Source: Streptomyces sp. NBC_01707
GTDB lineage: Bacteria; Actinomycetota; Actinomycetes; Streptomycetales; Streptomycetaceae
NCBI RefSeq assembly: GCF_041438805.1
Contig: NZ_CP109190.1
Span: 744,001-808,000, forward strand
Direction: 5' to 3'
DNA length: 64,000 nucleotides
Translations under genes and position numbers: made by a program
The notes under the pieces: generated by a model
Database searches by the model: none
The model's input: only the letters and a program-made list of their open reading frames with translations
Told to the model about the DNA's origin: nothing
Part shown: piece after piece, positions 47,747 through 56,260 of the stretch
How positions within the stretch are numbered: position 1 is the stretch's first letter
Layout: every line of letters starts with the position of its first letter

Positions 47747-47913
47747 CCCAAGGGCTGTCCCGTAGTCCCTGGCGGGCGCACGACGACAGCTGCGGCTCGC
47801 CGCGCTCTCGGAACGCCCGAATTCGACCGGTACGATGACGCCCTTTCGCCTTGCGATCCACCGTTTCCGACGCCGCGCTCCGATCCACCAGGGATCACGG
47901 GACAGCCCTTGGG
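47747..47913. mobile_element. MITE-like element with 29-bp terminal inverted repeats
   Basis: Terminal arms 47747-47775 and 47885-47913 match at 26 of 29 positions; both begin CCCAAGGGCTGTCCCGT. The 109-base interior has no transposase. The arms resemble ends of streptomycete insertion sequences, so this looks like a non-autonomous miniature element or a deleted IS. No clear target duplication. It lies between the MFS gene stop (47935) and the Rieske gene; the other 280 bases of the gap show only a small palindrome TTCGGG-TGGG-CCCGAA at 47473-47488. Confidence 0.75.
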
Positions 47914-47934
47914 CCAGGGAGAACGGAATTACGG

Positions 47935-49353
47935 TCAGGTCTGGATCGCCGGCCTTGCGGCTGCCAGACCGGCCTCGGGCAACTCCGCGGTCAGCGCGCC
48001 CTCGGCCTCGGCCGGCAGCCTGCGCTGGACCCGGCCGAGCGCGAACAGCACGAGCACCATCACGGCCGGGCAGACCGAGAACAGGGTGAACGCCCCGCGT
48101 GCTCCGAGACCGGCGTCGAGGATGACGCCGCCGAGCCAGGGTCCGGCCATGGCACCGACCTTGGCGACGGAGGACGCCCAGGCGGCGCCGTTGGCTCGGA
48201 TCTCCGTGGGGTAGAAGGTGCCGGCGATGCTGGTGATGCCGCCATGGCCGCTGTTGATGAACATCTTGGCGCCGATGACGAACGCGACGTAGACGGCCGG
48301 GCCGAGCACGCCGGTGCCCAGAACGAGCATGCAGACGACGGCTGCGAGGGGCATCCACAGGATGGTGCCTGCGCCCTTGCGGTCGACGAACCTGCTGATG
48401 AACAGCTGCCCCACGGCGCCCGCGACGCTCGCGCACGCGGCGATGGTGGCGGCGGCGCTCACACTGAAGCCCATCCGCTCGTTGATCATCGGGGTCCAGA
48501 AGACCATGAAGTAGATCAGCGCCGAGGAGAGCAGATAGACCAGCCACAGCAGTGGCGTGATGCCCATCAGGTGGCCACGGAAGAGCTGGGCGGGGGTGAA
48601 CCTCTTGCCGTGGTCGGCCAGTTGCGGGTCGCCGGTGATGAAGTGGCTCCCGGGCTCGATGGCCAGGTCCGGCTGGAGGCGGGCCAGGATGCGGGCGATG
48701 CGCTCGTCGCCGCGGGGGCGGGCCTTCAGCGCCAGGAACTTCACCGACTCGGGCAACAGCGCCAGCATCGCGAAGACGGTGAGCAGGGAGCAGACACCGC
48801 CGACGACGAACACCGAGCGCCAGCCGTATTCGGGAACCAGCCAGTTGGAGACGGGGCCGCCCGCGGCGCCGCCGAGGGTGTAGCCGGCCATGATGATCGA
48901 CACTGCGGTCACCCGGAACCGCTTCGGCGCGTACTCGGCCGCCAGGGCCCAGGTCAGTGGGAGAACCCCGCCGAGGAAGAGTCCGGAGACGAACCGCAGG
49001 GCGACCAGGTGTCCGTAGGTGTCCGCGTAGGCGAACCCGAGCATGAAGAGGCCGAAGCCGACGACCGACAGGGCGATGATGGGACGGCGGCCGATCCGGT
49101 CGGCCAGATAACCCATGATCAAGGCACCGATCATGGTGCCGAAGAGGCCGACCGTACCGAGGGTCCCGAGCTGGGTCTCGGTGAGCGCGAAATCCTTCCG
49201 GATGTAGGTGGCGGCGAACGACAGGATCTGGAAGTCGAAGCCGTCGAGGAAGGTGATCAGACAGCAGACGGCGTACATCAGCAGCCATGAGCGGCTCGCG
49301 CGCTGCCGCTCGACGATCGGGGCCAGTTCCACAACGGGTGGTGCGGCGCTCAT
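47935..49353 (-). CDS. MFS transporter, aromatic acid:H+ symporter (AAHS) type
   Basis: 472 residues, 12 spans. Features of the AAHS group are visible: the charged Asp in the first span (LITFLDGFDFQILSFAATYI), motif A (GYLADRIGRRPIIALSVVGF) and WALAAEYAPKRFRVTAVS between spans 4 and 5. It imports an organic acid, likely aromatic, for this locus. The start overlaps the stop of the aconitase X small-subunit gene by four bases (ATGA), so it belongs to the dehydratase operon rather than to the Rieske genes, from which the MITE-like element separates it. Confidence 0.92.
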   Translation of the reverse strand: MSAAPPVVELAPIVERQRASRSWLLMYAVCCLITFLDGFDFQILSFAATYIRKDFALTETQLGTLGTVGLFGTMIGALIMGYLADRIGRRPIIALSVVGFGLFMLGFAYADTYGHLVALRFVSGLFLGGVLPLTWALAAEYAPKRFRVTAVSIIMAGYTLGGAAGGPVSNWLVPEYGWRSVFVVGGVCSLLTVFAMLALLPESVKFLALKARPRGDERIARILARLQPDLAIEPGSHFITGDPQLADHGKRFTPAQLFRGHLMGITPLLWLVYLLSSALIYFMVFWTPMINERMGFSVSAAATIAACASVAGAVGQLFISRFVDRKGAGTILWMPLAAVVCMLVLGTGVLGPAVYVAFVIGAKMFINSGHGGITSIAGTFYPTEIRANGAAWASSVAKVGAMAGPWLGGVILDAGLGARGAFTLFSVCPAVMVLVLFALGRVQRRLPAEAEGALTAELPEAGLAAARPAIQT

Positions 49354-49802
49354 GGACAGCTCCTCGTCGCTGAGGTGTGCGGGATCGGTGCGGGGTGCAC
49401 CGTGACGGTGCCGTGGTCGGAGTCGATGCGGACCCGGTCGCCTGTCCGGATGACGGTCAGCGGGTCAAGGTCCAGGCCGGTCACGGTGGGTACGCGGGTG
49501 ACGACAGCGCCGAGGGCGGCCTTCGTGGTCGTCGTCACGAAGATCATGCCGAGGGGGGCGGTGCCGGCGAGCCGGGTCGCCTGGAAGAAGCCCGCCCAGC
49601 CGGAGGAGCCCTTGGCGCCCGGGAACACCAGGATCTTCCCGGCGAACGACTGGCCGTAGAGCGGGTGGCGGCGTTCGATGACGACGCCGCGGGCCGGGTC
49701 GATGCCGCCCCATCCGGAGACGGTCTCGGACGATACGAGCGCCTCGCCCTCCGCGAGGCCGGGGACGACGGTCCGCCCCCGCAGTACCACGGTGTCGCTC
49801 AT
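49350..49802 (-). CDS. Aconitase X small (swivel) subunit
   Basis: About 150 residues: VVLRGRTVVPGLAEGEALVS, then GGIDPARGVVIERRHPLYGQ, GKILVFPGAKGSSGWAGFFQ with the conserved Ser-rich loop, and TGLDLDPLTVIRTGDRVRID. This is the swivelling domain of AcnX dehydratases (DUF126). In type II AcnX it is a separate subunit that closes over the Fe-S active site. It overlaps both neighbours by ATGA. Known AcnX reactions include cis-3-hydroxy-L-proline dehydration and archaeal phosphomevalonate dehydration; the substrate here is unknown. Confidence 0.88.
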   Translation of the reverse strand: MSDTVVLRGRTVVPGLAEGEALVSSETVSGWGGIDPARGVVIERRHPLYGQSFAGKILVFPGAKGSSGWAGFFQATRLAGTAPLGMIFVTTTTKAALGAVVTRVPTVTGLDLDPLTVIRTGDRVRIDSDHGTVTVHPAPIPHTSATRSCP

Positions 49803-51079
49803 CGCAGGTCTCCCTTCCAGATGCCGGTGACAGCGGCGTCGATGCAGTCGGCGAGCGTGCCGAACCAGGCCTCGATGCCGAGGATCGCGGGCAGGTAGTG
49901 GGCCTGCTTCGCCGAGTCGGTGGCGAAGACCTTCGTGCCGGGTGGTGCGGAACGGGACATGGCGGGGCAGGAGTCGGTGAGCACGCGGCCGCCCGCTCGC
50001 TCGATGGTCTGCGTCCAGCCGTTGCGGTCTGCGGTCGTGCGCAGCGCTCGCGGCACCATCAGCCACAACTGGGTGCCGGAGTTGAGCCGGCGCCCCTCCA
50101 GCAGCCGGGCGGTGTCACGGACTTGATCGAGCGAGGCGTGCGGGCAGCCGAGAAGGACGAAGTCCACGTCCGGGCTCGTGCCCTGGGAGTTGAGGTCCTC
50201 GTAGACGGCACGGCGTTCGCGTTCCCCGTACGGGACGGCCTCGGGTATCCGCCGGCCGCCGAAGGCCGCCTCGAGACTCGGGGCTTCGGGGGTGATGCCG
50301 GGAAGGTGGTAGATCTCGACCCCGCCGGAGGATGCGGCGGCCGCCCCGAAGTGCTTGAGGTCGAGCAGGTCGGGCTGGGCCAGCGCTCCGGTGACGACCG
50401 GGCGTTCCTCCTGGACGAGGCCGCCGGCGAAGTAGCCGAGCATGCCCCAGTCGAGTGGCCCCGCCACCGGTGTGCGGACGTCGACGTGGTGGGTGCCGAT
50501 CCGGTTCTCGGTGCGGTGGTTGCCCCAGCAGGGGATTCGGCCGGTGAGCGAAGCCGCCCCGGTGGAGGCGGTGCCCTCGCAGTTGGTGCGGGCGCCCACC
50601 ACCGAGTTGGCGTAGACGACCGCCGAGGACTCCATCCAGGCCAGATGTTCGCCGCGCACGGGGATGTTGCCCACTTGGTACGGCGTGCAGGTGGCGAGGA
50701 TGTTGACGCCCTTACGGCTGTAGAACGCCTCGGCGTCGGACTGCAGCGCGACGAGCTCCTTCGGGTAGGGGGCGACGCCCTCGGCATCGGGGCCGAAGCT
50801 CTGCTGCAGCTGGCAGGTGGGCACCTTCATGTCGGGGATGGTGAAGTCGCCGTCGCTGTCGAGGTTGAGCACGGCGTAGGCCTTGTGCCAGCCGCCTTCC
50901 TGTACAAGCTGTGCTTTGGCGGGCGACGGCTGGGTCATCGTCCCCGCGACGTTCCGCACGTCGCACAGCACCTCGGCGTCCAGCGCCTGTCCGTAGCGGA
51001 CGAGAAGGTCCATGGCTGCGGCGACCGCGGGTCCTTCGGCTCCGTCGAGCATTGCCTTGTCGGCGTCGTTGAGCTTCAT
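49799..51079 (-). CDS. Aconitase X large (catalytic) subunit
   Basis: About 426 residues. It begins MKLNDADKAMLDGAEGPAVA, typical of AcnX (DUF521). Likely Fe-S ligand cysteines are in LATCTPYQVGN, GARTNCEGTAS and LTDSCPAMS, each in the expected context. Late text THHVDVRTPVAGPLDWGMLG and GVEIYHLPGITPEAP is also family-like. Overlaps the small-subunit start by ATGA. It should dehydrate a hydroxy acid with its partner. Confidence 0.9.
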   Translation of the reverse strand: MKLNDADKAMLDGAEGPAVAAAMDLLVRYGQALDAEVLCDVRNVAGTMTQPSPAKAQLVQEGGWHKAYAVLNLDSDGDFTIPDMKVPTCQLQQSFGPDAEGVAPYPKELVALQSDAEAFYSRKGVNILATCTPYQVGNIPVRGEHLAWMESSAVVYANSVVGARTNCEGTASTGAASLTGRIPCWGNHRTENRIGTHHVDVRTPVAGPLDWGMLGYFAGGLVQEERPVVTGALAQPDLLDLKHFGAAAASSGGVEIYHLPGITPEAPSLEAAFGGRRIPEAVPYGERERRAVYEDLNSQGTSPDVDFVLLGCPHASLDQVRDTARLLEGRRLNSGTQLWLMVPRALRTTADRNGWTQTIERAGGRVLTDSCPAMSRSAPPGTKVFATDSAKQAHYLPAILGIEAWFGTLADCIDAAVTGIWKGDLR

Positions 51080-52770
51080 GCGCTCGTGATTCCTTCCCTG
51101 GGCGTGCGCGGGGTGAGTACCGCGCCTTCCTGGAGCGGGCGGACCGTCCGCAGGTAGACGGACAGCCATCCGCGCTCGGCCTGCGCGCACGGCGTCCAGG
51201 GGGTGCGGGTGGCCAGTTCCTCGTCCGGTACGAGGAGGTCGACGCAACGGGTGGTGAGGTCGATGGAGATCGTGTCGCCGTCCCGGACCAGGGCCAGCGG
51301 TCCGGCGTCGGCGGCCTCCGGGGAGACCTCGCCGACGACGATGCCCTTGTTGACCAGTCCGGAGAGTTGTCCGTCGGTGACGACGGCGACCTTGCCGGTC
51401 AGCCCGGCCCCGTCGAGCGCGAAGACGGGCCGCGAGGCCATGCCCATGCCGGGAGTTCCCTTGGGCCCGAGACCGCGCAGCACCAGTACCTGCCCCGGCA
51501 GCACATCTCCGGCACGCAACCCGTCAAGCGCGTCCTGCGGGCTGTCGTACACCTTGGCCGGTCCGGTGAACGACGGCGGGCGCTCCTCGTCGACCGCCAG
51601 TTTGACGATTCCGGTGGCCGGCGCGAGCGAGCCGCGGACCAGGACGATCGTGGGTCCGCGGCCGAGCGCCCGCTCCGGCGGGCGGATCACCTCGGGGTCC
51701 GTGGGCTGCCGTTCTGTGAGCTCCTCACCGAGAGTGCGGCCGGTGATGGTCAGGGCCCCGGTGTGCAGCAGCTCGCGCAGCTGCCACAGCACCCCCGAAG
51801 CTCCGCCGGCCGCCTCGAACTCGTCGATGGAGTACGGTCCGTTCGGTCGCACGGCGGCCAGCAGCGGCACCTTGTCGGCGAGCCGCTCGTAAATCTCGTA
51901 CACGTCGATTCCGGTGTGCGCCTCCTCGGCGATCGCCTGCAGGTGCTTGACGGAATTGATGGACGCACTGACGGCAAGCATGACCGTCACCGCATTCTCG
52001 AAGGCTTGGCGGGTGAGCAGGGTGCGGGGCCGCAGGTCCTCGCGCACGAGGTCGACGATCCGGCGCCCCGCCGCCCGTACATCGGCCCACATCCTGGGGC
52101 TGTTGGCGAGCACGGGTGTGGAGCCGGGCAGCGCCATGCCGAGCGCCTCACAGGCGATGTGCATGGAGTTGGCCGTGCCCATGCCGGCGCAGACGCCCGG
52201 TCCCGCAACGGCGTTCTCGCTCATACCGGTCAGTTCGTCCAGGCCGATGCGGCCCTGCGCGTGGTGACCCGCGGCGAGGAAGACGTCCTCGATGTCGCAG
52301 TGCCGACCGGCGAACGTCCCGCAGGCCTGATATCCGCAGCCGACGACGACGGTCGGCAGATCGAGCCGCGCCGCCGCCATCAGCTGCCCTGGGGCGGTCT
52401 TGTCGCAGGAGGCGAGAGTGAGCATGCCGTCGAGCTGGGCGCCTTCGACGGCGGCCTCGATGTCATGGGTGATCAGGTCGCGGGCGGAGAGGATGTAGCC
52501 GCCGCGGCCGCCCGCGCTGTGGATGAAGTCGCTCGGGGCCACCGTGCGGATTTCGAAACCGATGCCGCCGGCCTCGGCAATCGCCTCCTTGGCGGCCCGC
52601 GCGATCTCATCGAGATGGCTGAAGCAGGTGGCCAGCTGGGACGAGGAGTTGACGATGGCGATCTTCGGCTTGTCCATGTCCTCGTCGGTGAGACCGAGGG
52701 CTCGCCACTGGGCGCGCCGGACGGCCCACGGGGACGTTCCGGGGGTGTAGTTGCTGCGGAGTGCGGTCAT
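51076..52770 (-). CDS. IlvD/Edd family Fe-S dehydratase
   Basis: About 564 residues. Family motifs: IAIVNSSSQLATCFSHLDEI, LASCDKTAPGQLMAAARLDL, AGPGVCAGMGTANSMHIACE and VFALDGAGLTGKVAVVTDGQ. The family dehydrates dihydroxy acids (branched-chain synthesis) or sugar acids; location in a catabolic operon favours a sugar-acid or other hydroxy-acid substrate over IlvD proper. ATG 52770 has AGGAG upstream; the frame is open much further but overlaps the FAD oxidoreductase gene. The stop overlaps the AcnX large-subunit start (ATGA). Confidence 0.92.
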   Translation of the reverse strand: MTALRSNYTPGTSPWAVRRAQWRALGLTDEDMDKPKIAIVNSSSQLATCFSHLDEIARAAKEAIAEAGGIGFEIRTVAPSDFIHSAGGRGGYILSARDLITHDIEAAVEGAQLDGMLTLASCDKTAPGQLMAAARLDLPTVVVGCGYQACGTFAGRHCDIEDVFLAAGHHAQGRIGLDELTGMSENAVAGPGVCAGMGTANSMHIACEALGMALPGSTPVLANSPRMWADVRAAGRRIVDLVREDLRPRTLLTRQAFENAVTVMLAVSASINSVKHLQAIAEEAHTGIDVYEIYERLADKVPLLAAVRPNGPYSIDEFEAAGGASGVLWQLRELLHTGALTITGRTLGEELTERQPTDPEVIRPPERALGRGPTIVLVRGSLAPATGIVKLAVDEERPPSFTGPAKVYDSPQDALDGLRAGDVLPGQVLVLRGLGPKGTPGMGMASRPVFALDGAGLTGKVAVVTDGQLSGLVNKGIVVGEVSPEAADAGPLALVRDGDTISIDLTTRCVDLLVPDEELATRTPWTPCAQAERGWLSVYLRTVRPLQEGAVLTPRTPREGITSA

Positions 52771-52781
52771 GAATCGGCTCC

Positions 52782-54074
52782 TCAGTCGTCGACATTCGCG
52801 GCAAGGCGGGCGCGGAGTGCTGCGAAATCGATCCCGTGCACGCTGCCGTCGCGTCCGGCGAGGTCCAGGGTGTGGGCGGCGCCCGCCCCCATGGCCGCGC
52901 AGGGACCCATGACGCGGACGCTGGAGAGGGCCGCGGCATCGCCGTCGGCGCAGCGTCCGGCGGCTACGAGGTTGTCGCAGTCCGGGGAGAGCAGGGAGCG
53001 CAGCGGTACGTAGTGGACGTGGTCGGCCTCGAAGGTCTCCCAGACGTATCCGTCTGCACGGTCGTGCAGCTCGATGGGCCAGGCGGTGCGGGCGACCGCG
53101 TCCTCGAAACGGGTTCCGGCCCTCACCTCGTCGAGCGACAACTGGTGGCTGCCCTTGATCCATCGGGTCTGCCGCCGGCCCGGGAGGCCGTACGAGCGGA
53201 CTTTCGCCTCTCCGAAGGCCTTCGGGAACTCCGCACGCAGGAACTCGACCACCCGGTCCGCCTGTTCGCGGCCGTCGAGCTGGGCGGCCGAGGCCTCGAC
53301 CGGGTCGAGCGGGGCCGGTATGTGGGTCATGTTGAGGACGGCGGTGCTCCGGCCAGGGAAGAAGAAGGCCAGCCCGTCGCGGCGGACCAGTCCCCACTCG
53401 GGCGCCTTGGCGTGGACGTGCTCGGCAAGCTCCTCACGCCCCGGCTGGTGCTCCTCGTGCAGGTGCTCCAGGACGATCTGCTGCGACCCGTAGATGGTTC
53501 GTTCCGGTACACGGCAGGCCAGCCCCGCCTCCCAGGCAAGCGCCGCGTCGCCGGTGGCGTCGACGAAGCCGGGCGCGGTGACCCGCACGGTTCCGTGCCG
53601 GGTGGCGAAGGACACCGCCGCGATGCGCCGGCCGTCCCGCTCCACACCGGTGATCGAGGCCCCGAGGACGACGCGGATGCCCAGTTCCCGGATCCGGCGC
53701 TCCACCCACCGGCCCAGCGCCACCTCGTCATAGGTGACGGTGATGGTGTGGCCGCGGTTGACGTGCAGATCGCCGGAAGCCTCCAGGTCGGCAAAGATCC
53801 CGTCGAAGATGCCGTGCGTGAGCTGCCGATAGTCGGGGCCGTTGCCGTACACCCCGCAGAACAGCCCGATCAGCGAGTTCACCATCTGTCCGCCGAGCAC
53901 GGGCAGACTGTCGACGAGGACGACCTCCCGCCCGAGCTGCGCGCTCTCGATCGCGGCGGAGATTCCGGAGACGCCCGCCCCCACCACGCAGACATCGGTG
54001 TCGAGTCGATGGCTCGCTGTGCCGGCCGGCTTGGTGACGGTACGGACTTTCAGCTCGGTCAGGGCATGGGGCAT
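52782..54074 (-). CDS. FAD-dependent oxidoreductase (FAD_oxidored family)
   Basis: About 430 residues. The N-terminal Rossmann motif is DTDVCVVGAGVSGISAAIES followed by the acidic end of strand 2 (VVLVDSLPVLGGQMVNSLIG). A late FAD motif is NLVAAGRCADGDAAALSSVR. The middle (VDATGDAALAWEAGLACRVP) is typical of PF12831-type enzymes. ATG 54074 has AGGAG 6 bases upstream. Lead gene of the dehydratase operon; it may oxidise the alcohol or saturated precursor of the dehydratase substrate. Reaction not known. Confidence 0.9.
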   Translation of the reverse strand: MPHALTELKVRTVTKPAGTASHRLDTDVCVVGAGVSGISAAIESAQLGREVVLVDSLPVLGGQMVNSLIGLFCGVYGNGPDYRQLTHGIFDGIFADLEASGDLHVNRGHTITVTYDEVALGRWVERRIRELGIRVVLGASITGVERDGRRIAAVSFATRHGTVRVTAPGFVDATGDAALAWEAGLACRVPERTIYGSQQIVLEHLHEEHQPGREELAEHVHAKAPEWGLVRRDGLAFFFPGRSTAVLNMTHIPAPLDPVEASAAQLDGREQADRVVEFLRAEFPKAFGEAKVRSYGLPGRRQTRWIKGSHQLSLDEVRAGTRFEDAVARTAWPIELHDRADGYVWETFEADHVHYVPLRSLLSPDCDNLVAAGRCADGDAAALSSVRVMGPCAAMGAGAAHTLDLAGRDGSVHGIDFAALRARLAANVDD

Positions 54075-54202
54075 GGAGATCTCCTGTGCGAGGGGGCTGT
54101 GCCGCAGTCGGCTCACTGCTTGCCCGGCACACTAGGAAGCCCTGTTCCGCGGAGGGAATGCCCAGGTCGATAGAGCGTTCGGCTGGGTGGCATCAATGGC
54201 GT

Positions 54203-55159
54203 TTATGGTTCGAAGCTGGCCGCTGCCCGGGCCACCAGTTCACGCAACCAACTGTGTGCCGGGTCCTCGTCATGGCTCGCGTCCCACCACAGGTGCTCCT
54301 CGAGCGAGTCGAGCGGTACCGGGCAGTCGAGCGTGCGCAGCCCGTGAGCCGACGGCAGCCGCGCGGTGAGCCGCTCCGGGATGAGCGCCACCCTCCGCGT
54401 GCCGGCGATGAAGTCGGGTACGGCCCGATAGCTCTCCACGCGTACGGCGATCCTCGGCCTGATCCCCAGTGCGGTCAGCTGCCGGGTCGCCGGAGCGGCC
54501 GAGGGATACCCGTCGTCCCGGTGGTAGGGCACCACCCACGGCAACCGTGCCAGGTCCTCGATGCCGAATGCCGCGGCCTCACACAGCGGATGGCCGGCGG
54601 ACACCAGGCAGACCCACCGGTCGCGGAAGAGCGGAACCGAGCCGACCCCCGGGGTGCGAAAGTGGCCGAGAGACGGGGACACCAGACCGTCGACGAGCCG
54701 GATGGTGTCGCCCGCTCCACTGCCCAGAGTCTCCCGGACGAGCTGGAGATGAAGCACCGCGTGCGGTGCGTCACGGTCGAACAGCCGCGAGAGCGCGGGG
54801 CCCAGAACGGTCGCCGGGTAGTCGGCCATCAGCAGTGTGAACTCCCGCTGTGTGGTGGCCGGGTCGAAGGCCCTGCCCGTCGCGAAGAGCCGTTCCGTGG
54901 CAGCGCACACCGTCTCGACCTGTCCGGCCAGCTGCGCGGCGAGCGGCGTCAGGACGTAGGCGCCCTGGACCCTGACGAGCAGCTCGTCCGCGAAGTGCCG
55001 ACGCAGCCGGGACAGCGAGGCACTGACGGCCGGCTGGGTGACGCCGAGATTGCGCGCGGCACGGGTGACGTTCCGCTCGCGCAGCAGTGCGCGGAGCGTG
55101 ACCAGGAGGTTGAGGTCGAGGTTGGCGAGGTGTGTGGGACGGGACTGCCGTGGGGTCAT
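54203..55159 (-). CDS. LysR family transcriptional regulator
   Basis: About 318 residues, NodD-like branch: HLANLDLNLLVTLRALLRER, NVTRAARNLGVTQPAVSASL, SRLRRHFADELLVRVQGAYV, then the substrate-binding domain (REFTLLMADYPATVLGPALS, PLFRDRWVCLVSAGHPL). Start at ATG 55159 gives the usual short N-terminus; in-frame ATGs at about 55180-55190 are possible. It lies 128 bases upstream of, and co-directional with, the FAD oxidoreductase operon, so it likely activates that operon. Confidence 0.92.
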   Translation of the reverse strand: MTPRQSRPTHLANLDLNLLVTLRALLRERNVTRAARNLGVTQPAVSASLSRLRRHFADELLVRVQGAYVLTPLAAQLAGQVETVCAATERLFATGRAFDPATTQREFTLLMADYPATVLGPALSRLFDRDAPHAVLHLQLVRETLGSGAGDTIRLVDGLVSPSLGHFRTPGVGSVPLFRDRWVCLVSAGHPLCEAAAFGIEDLARLPWVVPYHRDDGYPSAAPATRQLTALGIRPRIAVRVESYRAVPDFIAGTRRVALIPERLTARLPSAHGLRTLDCPVPLDSLEEHLWWDASHDEDPAHSWLRELVARAAASFEP

Positions 55160-55677
55160 GGGCTCGGGATCCTGCCGCATACGCATCGCCGAGACCAGCC
55201 GTGATTCCGCTGGCCGGAAACCGGGTCGACCCGCAGGCACGGCCGGGGTTGCCCTCGGGCGTTCGCCGCCCCTGCCCGACTGCGCGGTGCCGTCGTACGT
55301 CATGCCCTGTTCCGCCGCGGAACGCGAGCGCCTCCGGGACGAATTCGGCCCAGCGTCATCCGCCGGTGGACCATCACCTCGGCGCACCTGGCGTGCCGCT
55401 CACAGCCGCGCACCAGGGGGCGGGCCTGGACCGGCTGCTCCGCCCTGCTGTCACGACGAACCGCAGGTGTGTGGCGGGGCGCGTGACGGCAGAACGTTCG
55501 GATCGCTCCGGCCGGTACACGGCTTCGGCCGGTGCGCGGTGGGAAAGTCATGCAAGATCGAAAAAGACGTAAGCAACTTTCGTCCGACCGATTACTTCGC
55601 CTGTCGCCTCAGGTCATACAGGCGAAGCACATCGACATCTCAAGATCATTTTACGCTGAAGGATGGGACACTGCGAC
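55160..55677. other. Intergenic region with inverted repeat before the DUF4287 gene
   Basis: About 518 bases, no recognised gene. The right part (55545-55660) is markedly AT-richer and contains a perfect inverted repeat CTTCGCCTGT/ACAGGCGAAG (55595-55604 and 55618-55627, 13-base loop), a candidate operator or attenuator for the small gene at 55678. Confidence 0.5.
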
Positions 55678-55890
55678 ATGACTGAAGCCGTGAAGGGCCC
55701 TGCCAGCTACTTCCCTTCGATCGAGAAGAAGTACGGCCGCCCGGTGGCAGAGTGGAAGGCCATCATCCGCTCCTCGTCCTTGACCAGGCATATGGAACTC
55801 GTCTCCTGGCTCAAGACCGCACACGGACTCGGGCACGGTCACGCAAACGCCCTTGTCGCGCACACCCTTGCCGAGGACAGCGGGAAGTGA
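55678..55890 (+). CDS. DUF4287 domain small protein
   Basis: About 70 residues that are nearly all one DUF4287 domain: ASYFPSIEKKYGRPVAEWKA, HMELVSWLKTAHGLGHGHAN, ALVAHTLAE. The family is a helical domain of unknown function, often fused to DUF5655 domains. ATG 55678 is in frame with another ATG at 55663; the shorter version begins at the typical N-terminus. Single-gene unit behind an AT-rich leader. Confidence 0.85.
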   Translation: MTEAVKGPASYFPSIEKKYGRPVAEWKAIIRSSSLTRHMELVSWLKTAHGLGHGHANALVAHTLAEDSGK

Positions 55891-56260
55891 CCCGCTCCAT
55901 CCAGGCACGAGAGTGCATCGCCACCGGTTGTGATCCCGTCACGAATGGAGAACCTGGCTGAAGCGGGGAGGGCGACCAGCAGTGCGGTGCCGGAACGGGA
56001 CCTCCCCGTGCATGGAGCCGGCACCGCGGCCGGACCGGCGCTGTCCGCGAGCGCCGGGTGCTTCAGGTCCCGGCCGGCCACGCCCTGGCCCGCCACGAGC
56101 GCGTGTCGCTGCAGGACCCGGCCGACGTGGACCACAAGCTCCCGAAACCTGTGGCGGACAGCCATGTCCGCCGTGCCGTCGCTGCGCCCGGGCGCATGCG
56201 ATCTCGTGTCGGCCGACGTGAACGTCGCGGGACTCGGCGTCCGACCGGGCGGGGATCCGG
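55891..56260. other. Intergenic region, possible LysR-domain relic
   Basis: 370 bases. One plus-strand frame near 56058-56150 reads LQVPAGHALARHERVSLQDP, which recalls the effector domain of LysR proteins (VPAGHPLARRxRVxLxDLAD), but the match is short and unsupported on either side. No intact gene. Confidence 0.35.
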
